Notes: generated from the sequence alone by a model not told the origin. 64,000 bases of DNA from DAMCZI01 sp032095175 (GCA_032095175.1 DAMCZI010000017.1:1-64000), one strand, 5' to 3'. Positions 34,060 through 43,157 are shown, counted from the first letter of the stretch. Translations and numbers: made by a program.

Positions 34060-35805
34060 TTATGCTGCAAATAGTTCATCTATTTCATCATCGAATATAG
34101 TTTCCTTATCAAGAAGGGCTTCAGTAATTCTATCAAGCTTATCCTTATTTGAAATAAGGAGTTCTTTAACTTCATCATAAAGATTTTGAATAGTATCGCT
34201 GCATAGCTTCATAATATCTGTTGGATTTAAAAGACCTTCGTTTGCAAGAAGAGTGTAGTTTAGTAATCCAGTACTTTCAAACATTCCATAGTTTTTTATC
34301 ATTGCAACAAGCACATTGGTTACATTTTCTATATCCCCAAATGCGCCGGTTGTTATGTTGTCTTTACCAAATATTATTTCTTCGGCAGCTCTTCCTCCAA
34401 GACCAACCTTTATTCTATTTAAAAGCTGTTGTTTTGTGTTATACATTCTATCTGGAGGAATGTTTAATGTATATCCTCCTGCACCCTTTGTGCTAGGAAT
34501 GATTGTAACCTTTCTAACTATATTTTCAGGTGAAACAAGCTTTGAAACAAGAGCATGTCCTGCCTCGTGATAAGCTGTAATAGCCCTGTCAGAATCCTTT
34601 ATATAGCTTCTATCCTTTTTTTCATCTCCAGCCATTACTATTCCATAGGCTTTATCTAAATGCTCCATTGTTATATATGAGGATTCATTTCTTGCTGCTA
34701 TTATAGCGGCTTCATTCATCAGGTTTTCAAGCTTTGCTCCTGAAAAGTAAACTGTCATGTGTGCAAGCTTTTCAAGATTCACATCAGAAGCCATTGGTTT
34801 GTTTTCTGCATATAGCTTTAATATTCTATGTCTTGCTCTAACATCTGGAAGACCAACCTCTATGTGTCTGTCAAATCTTCCTGGACGTAATAATGCCTCG
34901 TCAAGTGTGTCCAGTCTGTTAGTTGCTGCAAGTACTATTATTCCTTGATTTTCTTTAAATCCAGACATTTCTGAAAGAAGGGCATTTAGGGTTTGATCTC
35001 TTTCATCGGAACCACCATCAGCACGGTTGCTTCTTTTCTTTCCTATGGCATCTATTTCATCTATAAAAATAACTGCCTTTCCCTTTTCTCTTGCCTTCTT
35101 AAAAAGATCTCTTATTCTTCCAGCACCTACACCTACATAAATCTGAACAAAATCTGAACCATTTACAGCATAGAATGGTACACCAGCTTCAGCTGCTAAT
35201 GCTTTTGCCATAAGAGTCTTACCTGTTCCCGGAGGACCATACAATATAACTCCTCTTGGCATTCTTGCATTATAGTGTGTGTATTTTTCAGGATTCTTTA
35301 TAAAGTCAACTAACTCTTTGATGTTTTCCTTTGCTTCTTCGTTTCCTGCAATATCACAAAATTTGATTCCAGTATTCTTTTCTGGAGTAGTGTCAATTGA
35401 AGCAAGCTTAAATGCTCCAGAATTACCTCTACGTCCCTTTACTATAAAATATACAGCTAATGAGATGGATGAAAAAAATACTATTGAAAGTGGTACTGCT
35501 TCAATTGGATTAACACCATCCCCCTCGTGAACATCAATTCCCTTCAAAAGAAGTAGTTCCTTGAAGTTATCTGTTCTGGGGTTTTGTGTATATAATGTTT
35601 TTCCATCCTTCATTTTTACTTTTATGTTTTCCTTAGTGGAAACATATACCTCTGCTACATTCCCTTTATCAACTTCCTGAATAAATGTTTTATATGGCAT
35701 GTTGTTCTTCTTTTCAAAGGAACTTCTATAGTTTAGAGTAACTGCCATAACAATAAGAAGTATAACAAATGGAATAGCTATTTTAAGCTTATTTGATCTA
35801 TTCAT
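34060..35805 (-). CDS. ftsH: FtsH-type AAA+ membrane metalloprotease
   Basis: The 581-residue product has two N-terminal membrane helices (about 7-26 and 104-126) flanking a small outer domain. An AAA+ module follows with Walker A GPPGTGKTLMAKALA and Walker B VIFIDEID, plus the second region of homology LLRPGRFDRHI. The zinc protease site is HEAGH, with a further ligand expected in the C-terminal domain. It degrades membrane and short-lived proteins. It is somewhat shorter than typical FtsH, mainly at the C-terminus. ATG at 35805 is preferred, behind GGGGGGAA. Confidence 0.92.
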   Translation of the reverse strand: MNRSNKLKIAIPFVILLIVMAVTLNYRSSFEKKNNMPYKTFIQEVDKGNVAEVYVSTKENIKVKMKDGKTLYTQNPRTDNFKELLLLKGIDVHEGDGVNPIEAVPLSIVFFSSISLAVYFIVKGRRGNSGAFKLASIDTTPEKNTGIKFCDIAGNEEAKENIKELVDFIKNPEKYTHYNARMPRGVILYGPPGTGKTLMAKALAAEAGVPFYAVNGSDFVQIYVGVGAGRIRDLFKKAREKGKAVIFIDEIDAIGKKRSNRADGGSDERDQTLNALLSEMSGFKENQGIIVLAATNRLDTLDEALLRPGRFDRHIEVGLPDVRARHRILKLYAENKPMASDVNLEKLAHMTVYFSGAKLENLMNEAAIIAARNESSYITMEHLDKAYGIVMAGDEKKDRSYIKDSDRAITAYHEAGHALVSKLVSPENIVRKVTIIPSTKGAGGYTLNIPPDRMYNTKQQLLNRIKVGLGGRAAEEIIFGKDNITTGAFGDIENVTNVLVAMIKNYGMFESTGLLNYTLLANEGLLNPTDIMKLCSDTIQNLYDEVKELLISNKDKLDRITEALLDKETIFDDEIDELFAA

Positions 35806-36262
35806 TCTATTCCCCCCAATCAATGAGTTTTGTATTTATTTATCTTAAAAAAGTTATTCAAATATGTGTAATATAAATAATGCTAAATAATGAGTTTATG
35901 TCTAAATTTAAAGTTGTGATTTCAGTAGAAGTAATTAGTGAAGTAATAAAACTGTATATCAAGTTAACATAATATATTATATATGGGATGAATGAAAAAA
36001 GTAAAATTTATTACATAACAATTTCCATGTTATTTAATGTTATAATTTATTTAATTGTTATTTATGAGAATGCACTAAAATGTTGTATAATTAAGAAACA
36101 ACTATTAATAATGGTATATTAATCGCAATAAAGATTTTATATTGGGTGTTGTGCGATTAATGAATCAAGTAATATGATTTCGTATAAATGTTTGGATTGA
36201 GCAATATAGAATCATTTGTGCGAAACATATAGAATATATTCTTTGTTTGAGGAGAGGTAAGG
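35806..36262. repeat. Gene-free region with a family 2 variant element
   Basis: Between the divergent protease and rnhA genes. At 36114-36233 lies a family 2 variant: ATCGCAATAAAGATTTTATA...TGTGCGATTAA followed by ATGATTTCGTATAAATG...AATCATTTGTGCGAAACATA. The remaining 300 bp are AT-rich with no clear gene or hairpin; the two divergent promoters should lie here but none is convincing. Confidence 0.65.
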
Positions 36263-36721
36263 ATGAGAAAGGAAGTAACAATATACACCGATGGTGGATG
36301 CAGAGGCAATGGAAAGGATATGGCTTTAGGAGGCTACGGGGCTATATTGATGTATGGTGATAAGGTAAAGGAGATAAAGAAAGGATTTGAGAATACAACA
36401 AATAATATAATGGAGATGACAGCAGCAATTGAGGCTCTTTCATTGTTAAAAGAACCATGCAGTGTAAAGCTCTATAGCGATTCAGCATATCTTGTCAATG
36501 CGTTCAACCAGAAATGGATAGAAAAGTGGAGAAAAAATGGTTGGAAAACCTCGAATAAGGAAGAGGTAAAGAATAGAGAACTATGGGAAAAACTTATAGA
36601 ACTTACAGAATATCATGATGTCAGTTTCATAAAAGTTAAGGGTCATGCAGATAATCCTAACAATAACAGATGTGATGAACTGGCAAATGAAGCCATGGAT
36701 GAAATTGAGAGGAAAAAGTAG
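36263..36721 (+). CDS. rnhA: Ribonuclease HI
   Basis: The 152-residue product has the four catalytic residues of RNase H1 in place: Asp in IYTDGGCRGNG, Glu in NIMEMTAAIEAL, Asp in LYSDSAYLVNAF and Asp in DNPNNNRCDELAN. It removes RNA from RNA-DNA hybrids. The basic-protrusion segment WIEKWRKNGWKTSNKEEVKN is present. GAGGAGAGG ribosome site. A hairpin follows before pckA. Confidence 0.94.
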   Translation: MRKEVTIYTDGGCRGNGKDMALGGYGAILMYGDKVKEIKKGFENTTNNIMEMTAAIEALSLLKEPCSVKLYSDSAYLVNAFNQKWIEKWRKNGWKTSNKEEVKNRELWEKLIELTEYHDVSFIKVKGHADNPNNNRCDELANEAMDEIERKK

Positions 36722-36739
36722 ATATTTGGCCCCTTCATT

Positions 36740-36792
36740 ATATGAATGAAAAATTTAATATTAAAAAAGATTTGCAATTTTTCATTCATAAT
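36740..36792. other. Hairpin between rnhA and pckA
   Basis: ATGAATGAAAAATTT and AATTTTTCATTCAT can pair around an AT-rich loop. There is no T-run, so it is not a standard terminator; it may be part of the pckA leader. Confidence 0.4.
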
Positions 36793-36835
36793 TGTAAAAT
36801 TAACTTAGAAAATATGAAGGGGGAAAATTCAAAAA

Positions 36836-38413
36836 ATGGATTTGAACTTATATTTAGAGAATTTAGGTCTTGTTAATTTTAAAAATGTTTACAGAAATCT
36901 TACACCATGCAAATTAACTGAGCATGCTGTTCTAAGGGGAGATGGAAAGCTTACAAGTACTGGAGCAATATCTGTTACTACTGGTAAGTACACAGGAAGA
37001 TCACCCCATGACAGATTTATTGTTGATCAAGAAAGTATCCATAATGAAATCAATTGGGGAAAGACTAACCTTCCAATAAAGGAAGAAGGTTTTGATTTCA
37101 TATACTCAAGACTTCTAGCATATCTAGAAAATAAGGATTTATATGTATTTGATGGATTTGCTGGGGCTGACAGAAGATATTCACTTCCAATAAGGTTTAT
37201 AAATGAATTACCTGCACAGAATTTATTTGTACATCAGCTATTTATAAGACCAACAGAAGAGGAGCTTAAAGATTTTGCTCCTGGGTTTACAGTAATTTGT
37301 GCTCCAGGATTTAAGGCTAGTCCAAAGATGGATAAAACAAATTCAGAAGCCTTTATTATATTAAACTTTGAGAAGAAGATGGTTATTATCGGAGGAAGTA
37401 TGTACTGTGGAGAAATGAAAAAATCCATATTTACAGTTATGAATTTCCTTCTTCCAAATAAAAATGTATTCCCAATGCACTGTTCAGCAAACATTGGCAA
37501 AGATGGCGATGTAGCATTATTCTTTGGACTTTCTGGAACAGGAAAGACTACTCTTTCTGCAGATCCTCAAAGAAAATTAATCGGTGATGATGAACATGGC
37601 TGGTCAGAGGATGGTGTATTCAATTTTGAGGGAGGATGCTATGCAAAATGCATCAATCTTTCAAGGGAAAATGAACCACAGATATGGGATGCTATTAAGT
37701 TTGGTTCAGTAGTTGAAAACGTTGTTGTTGATGATAATGGAGAACCAGATTATTGTGATGCTAAGTTAACAGAGAACACAAGAGTTGGATATCCTATTAA
37801 TTACATACCAGGTGCAGTTCTTGAAGGCACTGGTGGACATCCAAAGACTGTTGTATTCCTAACAGCAGATGCATTTGGAGTTTTACCACCTATTTCAAAG
37901 CTTACAAAGGAGCAGGCTATGTATCACTTTATGTCAGGATACACTAGCAAGCTTGCTGGAACTGAAAGAGGAATAGTAGAGCCACAGGCAACCTTCTCAA
38001 CTTGCTTTGGTGAACCTTTTATGCCAAGAAATTCATCCTTCTATGCAAATATGCTTGGACAAAAGATAGACAAGCACAATGCAAATGTATATCTTGTTAA
38101 TACTGGATGGGCAGGCGGTCCATATGGTGTTGGTAAGAGAATGAAGCTTGCTTATACAAGAGCAATGGTTACAGCAGCTATAAGTGGAGAACTTGATAAG
38201 GTTCAATATGAGGAACATCCAATATTTAAGGTACTTGTACCAAAGTCATGCCCAGATGTTCCATCAGAAGTGCTTAACCCAATTAATACATGGGCAAATA
38301 AGGATGATTACTACAAGTTTGCAAATGAACTTGCAGTTAAGTTTAACAAGAACTTTGAGAAGTTCAAGGAAGTGCCAGAAGAAATCAAAAAGGCAGCTCC
38401 AATCGTAAAATAA
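36836..38413 (+). CDS. pckA: Phosphoenolpyruvate carboxykinase (ATP)
   Basis: The 525-residue product matches the ATP-dependent enzyme in length and motifs: kinase-1a GLSGTGKTTLSADP, kinase-2 LIGDDEHGWSEDG and the ATP/substrate block TGKYTGRSPHDRF. It interconverts oxaloacetate and PEP at the gluconeogenic/anaplerotic node. Together with the nearby glpX this fits growth on amino acids rather than sugars. GGGGGAAAA ribosome site and a good terminator frame the gene. Confidence 0.96.
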   Translation: MDLNLYLENLGLVNFKNVYRNLTPCKLTEHAVLRGDGKLTSTGAISVTTGKYTGRSPHDRFIVDQESIHNEINWGKTNLPIKEEGFDFIYSRLLAYLENKDLYVFDGFAGADRRYSLPIRFINELPAQNLFVHQLFIRPTEEELKDFAPGFTVICAPGFKASPKMDKTNSEAFIILNFEKKMVIIGGSMYCGEMKKSIFTVMNFLLPNKNVFPMHCSANIGKDGDVALFFGLSGTGKTTLSADPQRKLIGDDEHGWSEDGVFNFEGGCYAKCINLSRENEPQIWDAIKFGSVVENVVVDDNGEPDYCDAKLTENTRVGYPINYIPGAVLEGTGGHPKTVVFLTADAFGVLPPISKLTKEQAMYHFMSGYTSKLAGTERGIVEPQATFSTCFGEPFMPRNSSFYANMLGQKIDKHNANVYLVNTGWAGGPYGVGKRMKLAYTRAMVTAAISGELDKVQYEEHPIFKVLVPKSCPDVPSEVLNPINTWANKDDYYKFANELAVKFNKNFEKFKEVPEEIKKAAPIVK

Positions 38414-38424
38414 TTAATATGTAT

Positions 38425-38464
38425 TTAACGCCCCATAGTTTATTTAAGCTATGGGGTGTTTTAA
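38425..38464 (+). terminator. Terminator after pckA
   Basis: CGCCCCATAG and CTATGGGGTG pair around TTTATTTAAG, followed by TTTTAATT. Confidence 0.85.
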
Positions 38465-38546
38465 TTAGAAATACAAGTGTATTATATATAGAGTAGAGGG
38501 AAAATGGACGATAATATAGGTAGTGATATATAGAAGGAGAATAGGG

Positions 38547-38975
38547 ATGAAGATATCGAGGATTGATGGGAAGAATAGTATACAGGGGAGAAGGGTTCAG
38601 GAGAAGCAGAATGCTGCTGGTGGGTTTTCAAGTTCCCTTGATCTGGCTAATAGAGAGTTTACTGAGCAAAGGTTAAAAAAGATGCTTGAGGATATAGAGA
38701 AGGCCGGTAAAAGGCTGCTTTCTACAAGGGGAGTAGAGGATGCCAAGGAATATCGAAAAAGGATACAGGAATACCTTTCTTTTATTTTAAAGAATGTATA
38801 TGTATTAAGAAAGGAACCAGGTCCCTTTAATTATGGTGTTCATATTAGAATTGAGGTTATTAATAAAAAACTGGATGAATTGACAAAACAGCTTATTGAT
38901 GAACAGAGAGAAACAATTGAACTTGCAGATAGAATTGAAGAAATAAGAGGACTGCTTGTTGATGTATATAAGTAA
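38547..38975 (+). CDS. YaaR family (DUF327) protein
   Basis: The 142-residue product has the DUF327 pattern, with LEDIEKAGKRLLSTRG, EYRKRIQEYLSFILKNVY and GVHIRIEVINKKLDELTKQL. It is mainly helical and of unknown function. The ATG at 38547 is preferred over an upstream GTG because AGAAGGAGAATAGGG precedes it. Single gene, convergent with the PhzF-like gene. Confidence 0.82.
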   Translation: MKISRIDGKNSIQGRRVQEKQNAAGGFSSSLDLANREFTEQRLKKMLEDIEKAGKRLLSTRGVEDAKEYRKRIQEYLSFILKNVYVLRKEPGPFNYGVHIRIEVINKKLDELTKQLIDEQRETIELADRIEEIRGLLVDVYK

Positions 38976-39004
38976 GATATGTAAAAAATAATTAGGGGAG
39001 AGCA

Positions 39005-39865
39005 TTATAAAAAAAGCTCTCCCTTTGATAATATTGAAGCAGGTCCTCCAACAAGTATTTTTATGCTGTTATCGTTAATAATTCTGGACGTTATTATTGA
39101 GGGCCTCATCATTTTAACACCCTGCTGAAAACGATAATCCAGGTTAAAATCCTTTATTACATTATTTGTGTAAAGATAATATGTTAATGCACCATTTGAG
39201 GTTCCTGTTGCTGCTTCTTCTTCGATTGCATATAGAGGTGCAAAGTTGCGACAGCAGGCAGTAAAGTTGGCAGTTTCCAGTGTGAAAGCATGAACCCCAA
39301 CAACTCCCTTGTCATCTGAATATTTGGCTAGCCTTTTAAAATCAGGATTTATGTCATTAAGAGATTTCTGTGTTTTTACTGGAAACATTATATCTTTTAG
39401 ACCAGTGGAGGCTATACGAGGTAAAAGATTATATTTCAAATCACCAACTTCATTTTGATGTATTCCCATTATGTCAGAGAGGGCTTTAATATCATCTATA
39501 ATCCCCTCTAATATTGGTGAGGCTTGTTCTAACAGTATAGAATCATTTTCTATATGTACTTCAAGCATACCCGCCTTTGTCGTTATATAACATGGTTTAT
39601 TATAATTGACAAGAGACATATCTAAAGCAGCTTTTATTGATGCAACTGATGCATGACCGCATAAATCCACCTCAGAATTTGGTGTGAAGAATCTTATATT
39701 GAATGTATTAGGATATTCCTGCTTAATAAAGGCTGTTTCAGAAAAACCTAACTCATGGGCAGTCAGCTGCATTTCGATTTCAGTGATATTTTCGTAAAAT
39801 ACAACACCTGCAGGATTTCCTCCGAATGGTTTGTTGCTAAAGGCATCTATAATGTATAAGACCAT
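39005..39865 (-). CDS. PhzF family isomerase-like protein
   Basis: The 286-residue product has the two-domain diaminopimelate-epimerase-like fold. The catalytic Glu lies in LGFSETAFI near residue 45; EEAATGTSNGAL and GNPAGVVFYE are family motifs. The substrate is unknown; most PhzF homologues outside phenazine producers are of unassigned function. A good ribosome site (GGGGGTGGG) precedes the ATG. Confidence 0.87.
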   Translation of the reverse strand: MVLYIIDAFSNKPFGGNPAGVVFYENITEIEMQLTAHELGFSETAFIKQEYPNTFNIRFFTPNSEVDLCGHASVASIKAALDMSLVNYNKPCYITTKAGMLEVHIENDSILLEQASPILEGIIDDIKALSDIMGIHQNEVGDLKYNLLPRIASTGLKDIMFPVKTQKSLNDINPDFKRLAKYSDDKGVVGVHAFTLETANFTACCRNFAPLYAIEEEAATGTSNGALTYYLYTNNVIKDFNLDYRFQQGVKMMRPSIITSRIINDNSIKILVGGPASILSKGELFL

Positions 39866-39938
39866 AATCCCACCCCCTGAATATAATTATATTGTTGATT
39901 TAATATAAGGTAAAGTCCTATGTGGATAAAAATACCTC

Positions 39939-39967
39939 TTAACAATATCAGAAAAATGTTATATAAT
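39939..39967 (+). promoter_or_regulatory. Sigma-A promoter of the second 6S RNA
   Basis: TTAACA at 39939, 17-bp spacer, perfect TATAAT at 39962. The predicted start (about 39974) fits the 5' end of the 6S closing stem. Confidence 0.82.
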
Positions 39968-39975
39968 ATAAACAC

Positions 39976-40152
39976 GACGTCCTGAGATGTTCGTATATAC
40001 TGAAATTTCAACCGACAGATTCTATAAGGGAGTTTATGTTAGAAAGCAGATATCAAGTCTGCCATGAGCAGATAGATAGAACCTTTTTACGGGACACCCA
40101 CCTGCTGTAAGGGCGGGTATGAAATTTCAGTTGAACGGCATGTTGGGAGTTT
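39976..40152 (+). ncRNA. ssrS: 6S RNA (copy 2)
   Basis: The 5' arm CCTGAGATGTTCG pairs with GAACGGCATGTTGGGA at the 3' end, with one small bulge. This closing stem is strikingly like enterobacterial 6S RNA, which begins ...CTGAGATGTTCGC... and ends ...GGCATCTCGG... The inner helix CTGAAATTTCA...TGAAATTTCAG (39999-40130) frames the central bubble. A T-run follows the stem. Divergent in sequence from copy 1 near position 67 but sharing ACACCCACCTGCTG, TAAGGGAGTT and the same architecture. Confidence 0.88.
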
Positions 40153-40169
40153 TTTATTTTTTGATACAT

Positions 40170-40200
40170 TTATGAGGTAAGGCGTATTAAAATTTATTTA
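40170..40200. repeat. Family 1 terminus fragment
   Basis: AAGGCGTATTAAAATTTATT matches the left end of the split family 1 element at 29966. Only one arm is seen. Confidence 0.4.
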
Positions 40201-40220
40201 ATATTTATTGGTTCAGAGTA

Positions 40221-40249
40221 TTGACAAAATTTTTAAACGTGGTAAACTA
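40221..40249 (+). promoter_or_regulatory. Promoter of the tRNA-Glu pair
   Basis: Perfect TTGACA at 40221 with TAAACT 16 bp further on, 13 bp before the first tRNA. Confidence 0.75.
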
Positions 40250-40261
40250 TTTATTGTCAGT

Positions 40262-40336
40262 GGTCCTATGGTCAAGTGGTTAAGACACCGCCCTCTCACG
40301 GCGGTAACAGGGGTTCGAATCCCCTTAGGACTACCA
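40262..40336 (+). tRNA. tRNA-Glu (anticodon CTC), copy 1
   Basis: A 75-nt cloverleaf with encoded CCA. The anticodon stem CCGCC/GGCGG encloses CTCTCAC, giving anticodon CTC (GAG codon). The T-arm is AGGGGTTCGAATCCCCT. Acceptor GGTCCTA/TAGGACT. Confidence 0.97.
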
Positions 40337-40343
40337 ATTATAT

Positions 40344-40418
40344 GGTCCTATGGTCAAGCGGTTAAGACACCGCCCTCTCACGGCGGTAACAGGGGTTCGA
40401 TTCCCCTTAGGACTACCA
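40344..40418 (+). tRNA. tRNA-Glu (anticodon CTC), copy 2
   Basis: 75 nt, CCA encoded, 7 bp after copy 1 and differing at two bases (T to C in the D-loop, A to T in the T-loop). The T-loop change gives TTCGATT instead of TTCGAAT. A terminator follows. Confidence 0.97.
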
Positions 40419-40430
40419 AATAGAAATGAT

Positions 40431-40472
40431 AATGATGCCTGTGGCAAGATGCTGCAGGCATCATTTTTTTAT
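40431..40472 (+). terminator. Terminator of the tRNA operon
   Basis: ATGATGCCTG and CAGGCATCAT form a perfect 10-bp stem followed by seven Ts. Confidence 0.9.
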
Positions 40473-40518
40473 GTATAAATAAGCATTTCTTACAAATAAT
40501 AAACATGGAGGTGATTTT

Positions 40519-40878
40519 ATGGGTGATACCCGTGAAGAAAGAAGGCCTGGTTTACTTTCCTTACTTGTAAGGGTAATTGTTAATGCTATAGTTCTTTTAG
40601 TAGTAAGTTTCTTTGTACCTGGATTTTTTGTCTCAGGTATATGGGCAGCAATACTAGCAGCAGTTGTTATAGCCTTGATTGATTACTTAGTAGAGGCATT
40701 ATTCAAGGTGGATGCATCCCCTTTTGGAAGAGGGTTATTAGGATTTGTTATTGCAGCGGTTATAATCTATGTTACCCAATTCTTTGTAGCAGGTGTTGCA
40801 GTAAGCATTTGGGGTGCAATAATAGGTGCTCTTGTTATTGGACTTGTAGACATGATATTACCAGGCAGAATAATGTAA
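40519..40878 (+). CDS. YvlD-like small membrane protein (phage-holin-4_2-type fold)
   Basis: The 119-residue product has four predicted membrane helices (about 13-33, 35-55, 70-90 and 92-112), matching the Phage_holin_4_2/YvlD family. In Bacillus, YvlD is a chromosomal gene in an envelope-stress operon, not a phage lysis gene. The AGGTGATTTTATG start signal is good. No phage genes are adjacent. Confidence 0.75.
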   Translation: MGDTREERRPGLLSLLVRVIVNAIVLLVVSFFVPGFFVSGIWAAILAAVVIALIDYLVEALFKVDASPFGRGLLGFVIAAVIIYVTQFFVAGVAVSIWGAIIGALVIGLVDMILPGRIM

Positions 40879-40881
40879 GCT

Positions 40882-40927
40882 TCAATCAGGTATAATCATT
40901 TGTTGATTATACCTGATTTGTTTTTAG
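40882..40927 (+). terminator. Terminator after the YvlD-like gene
   Basis: AATCAGGTATAATCA and TGATTATACCTGATT form a 15-bp stem, followed by TGTTTTT. Confidence 0.9.
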
Positions 40928-41145
40928 GTATAATCGAAAATGAAAATTGCAGGTCTCATGCCTGAATTCAAAAGTAATAAAAATTAACTATATAATTATC
41001 ATGGTTATATATTATTAGCAGTAGTACATATATGACTATTATTAAATACAATAGAATAATCTAATAAATTATTTGTACATCATATTTAAATTTTTATGCT
41101 GCTATGTTATAATATAAATGCAATTATGGTTGTGGAGGTTAGTTT

Positions 41146-42132
41146 ATGGAAAATTTTGATATAGCTATGGGGACTGTAAGAGTTTCAGAAGCAGCAGCAC
41201 TTTCATGTTCAAAGCTGTTAGGCAGGGGAAGTATTGAACAGGTTGATAAGGCAGCAGTTGATGGTGCAAGATATGCTTTTGATTTGCTCCCAATAAAGGG
41301 AAAGGTTGTTATTGGTGAGTGTGACTTGAATAAAAGTCCGATATTATATATCGGTGAAAAGGTTGGAATGTGGCAGGATGGACAAAGAGAGTTTGATGTT
41401 GCCATAGATCCACTTGATGGATCAATACTTGTTTCAAAGGGAAGACCTAATGCCATATCAGCTGTAGCTGTGGCAGAAAAGGGAAAAATATTCAGAGCTC
41501 CTCAGATATACATGCAGAAGATAGCAGTTGGACCAAGGGCAAAGGGAGCTATTGATATCAATGTATCAGTTAAGGAAAATATTAAAAATGTTGCTGAAGC
41601 CTTAAACAAGGATGTAACTGAAATAACAGTTATGATTCAGGATAGACCAAGACATAAGAGTTTGATAGATGAAACCAGAGAAGTTGGTGCAAGAGTAAAG
41701 GTGTTTGGAGAAGGAGATATAGCTGCAGCACTTTCTACAGTGTTTGAGGATACAGGAGTAGACCTACTTTTAGGTACAGGTGGAGCACCAGAGGGTGTTT
41801 TAGCAGCTGCGGCACTAAAATGCTTAAAAGGTGAGATACAAGCTAAGCTTATTCCTGAAAATCAGAAACAGATTGAAATGTGTAAGCGTGCAGGAATTGA
41901 TGATGTAAACAGGGTATTAAATGCTGATGATTTAATTCAAACTGATGATGTTTACTTTGCTGCAACTGCTGTAACTGATTTCGAACTGCTTAAGGGAGTA
42001 ACATACAAGCAGAACATTGCTGTTACACATTCTGTTGTAATGAGATCTTCAACTGGAATAGTAAGGTTTGTTGATGCTACTCATAAACTAGATAAGAGTA
42101 TGATTCATATTAAGGATGAGCTCTATAGATAA
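41146..42132 (+). CDS. glpX: Fructose-1,6-bisphosphatase, class II
   Basis: The 328-residue product belongs to the GlpX family. The metal site is in VIGECDLNKSP and DVAIDPLDGS; further motifs are GTGGAPEGVLAAAA and IDVNVSV-like. It hydrolyses fructose 1,6-bisphosphate in gluconeogenesis. The nearby pckA supports a gluconeogenic lifestyle. Single gene with a terminator at 42174-42212. Confidence 0.95.
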   Translation: MENFDIAMGTVRVSEAAALSCSKLLGRGSIEQVDKAAVDGARYAFDLLPIKGKVVIGECDLNKSPILYIGEKVGMWQDGQREFDVAIDPLDGSILVSKGRPNAISAVAVAEKGKIFRAPQIYMQKIAVGPRAKGAIDINVSVKENIKNVAEALNKDVTEITVMIQDRPRHKSLIDETREVGARVKVFGEGDIAAALSTVFEDTGVDLLLGTGGAPEGVLAAAALKCLKGEIQAKLIPENQKQIEMCKRAGIDDVNRVLNADDLIQTDDVYFAATAVTDFELLKGVTYKQNIAVTHSVVMRSSTGIVRFVDATHKLDKSMIHIKDELYR

Positions 42133-42173
42133 TAGGTAAAAACGATTTATGCAAAGTTAAATAATTAAAAATT

Positions 42174-42212
42174 AAAGCTCCATGTTTTAGAAAGCATGGA
42201 GCTTTAATTTAA
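42174..42212. terminator. Terminator between convergent glpX and aldolase genes
   Basis: AAAGCTCCATG and CATGGAGCTTT pair around TTTTAGAAAG, with T-runs on both strands. Confidence 0.88.
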
Positions 42213-42240
42213 TACACTTAATCAAAATTGATTTGTTAAA

Positions 42241-42891
42241 TTAATCGTTATTATTTCTAGAATATTTATTTAAATATATGTTGTGCATATTTTCAACATC
42301 CTCAATAGCAAGGGGTTTTGGAATTCCAATTTGTGATGCAAATATATAAACTCTTGCTGCTTTTTCTAGTACTTGACATACTAAATAAGCTTCTTCAAGA
42401 TTTCTGCCCATACCTATGGCGCCGTGATTTGCAAGAAGCACCGCATTCTTATTTTCCAAAACTTCAATTATATTTTCACCAAGCTCAGGAGTTCCTGGAT
42501 GAGCATACTTTGCACAGGGAACCTCCCCACCTATTATCATTGCAATATCTTCAACAATTGCTGGTATATTCTTTCTTGCAGCAGCCATTGCAGTGGCATA
42601 TATGCTGTGGGTATGTATTATAGCGTTTACATCCTGTCTCTTATTATATATGGCAAGGTGTGCTGAAATTTCTGTAGAGGGTTTTCTTTTGCCTTCAAGT
42701 ATGTTTCCATTAATGTCACAAACAACAATGTCATCAGGTGTTAAGGAGTCATAATCCATAGCGGTTGGGGTAATGAATATTCTACCTTCGTTTCTTAAGC
42801 TGATATTTCCCCAAGTTCCTACAACAAGACCTGAATTTTTATATTTTTTACCATATTGTATCACTAATTCCTTTAATTCTGTATTATTCAT
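42241..42891 (-). CDS. Class II aldolase/adducin-type aldolase (FucA/AraD-like)
   Basis: The 216-residue zinc aldolase has the metal-binding histidines in IIHTHSIYATAMA and the later NHGAIGMG. GNISLRNEG and PTEISAHLAIYN are also typical. The likely substrate is a sugar or deoxysugar phosphate (fuculose, ribulose or methylthioribulose type). No kinase or isomerase partner is nearby, so the pathway is open. ATG at 42891 preferred over an earlier start because AGGAGTG lies just upstream. Confidence 0.85.
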   Translation of the reverse strand: MNNTELKELVIQYGKKYKNSGLVVGTWGNISLRNEGRIFITPTAMDYDSLTPDDIVVCDINGNILEGKRKPSTEISAHLAIYNKRQDVNAIIHTHSIYATAMAAARKNIPAIVEDIAMIIGGEVPCAKYAHPGTPELGENIIEVLENKNAVLLANHGAIGMGRNLEEAYLVCQVLEKAARVYIFASQIGIPKPLAIEDVENMHNIYLNKYSRNNND

Positions 42892-43040
42892 AGCTATCAC
42901 TCCTAATATAATAAATAGTTCCTTATAAATCAAATATTAACAACATAGACTAACTAACATTATACTATATTTTATGAAATAAATATATCGTTAGCATTAT
43001 TATACTGGATTAATAACAATATTTTTTATATAATTACAAT

Positions 43041-43157
43041 ATATATATGCTGCAAAAATTCTAATGCATTTAATTTTTATAAGCATCCTTTGGATGATTG
43101 ATGGGAGAGGGCTGTTTGTAAAGATAAAATTAAAGAGTTTTGATGCGTATCTATATG
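43041..43157. repeat. Diverged foldback element family 3
   Basis: AAAAATTCT, GCATCCT, GGGCTGTTTGTAAA and AGAGTTTTGATG keep the order of family 3, but the arms have drifted. It lies upstream of the DUF896 gene, in a gap that otherwise holds nothing recognisable. Confidence 0.6.

Noticed and set aside
34221..34570. Open frames on the + strand inside the FtsH-type protease gene
   Set aside because: Shadows of the minus-strand coding sequence; no ribosome sites and low-complexity composition.
40208..40423. 71-codon open frame
   Set aside because: It runs across both tRNA-Glu genes and reflects their sequence repeated, not a protein.
40519..40878. Phage holin gene, suggesting a second prophage
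   Set aside because: Only the fold family carries 'holin' in its name; YvlD-like proteins are chromosomal in Bacillus and no phage genes are adjacent.
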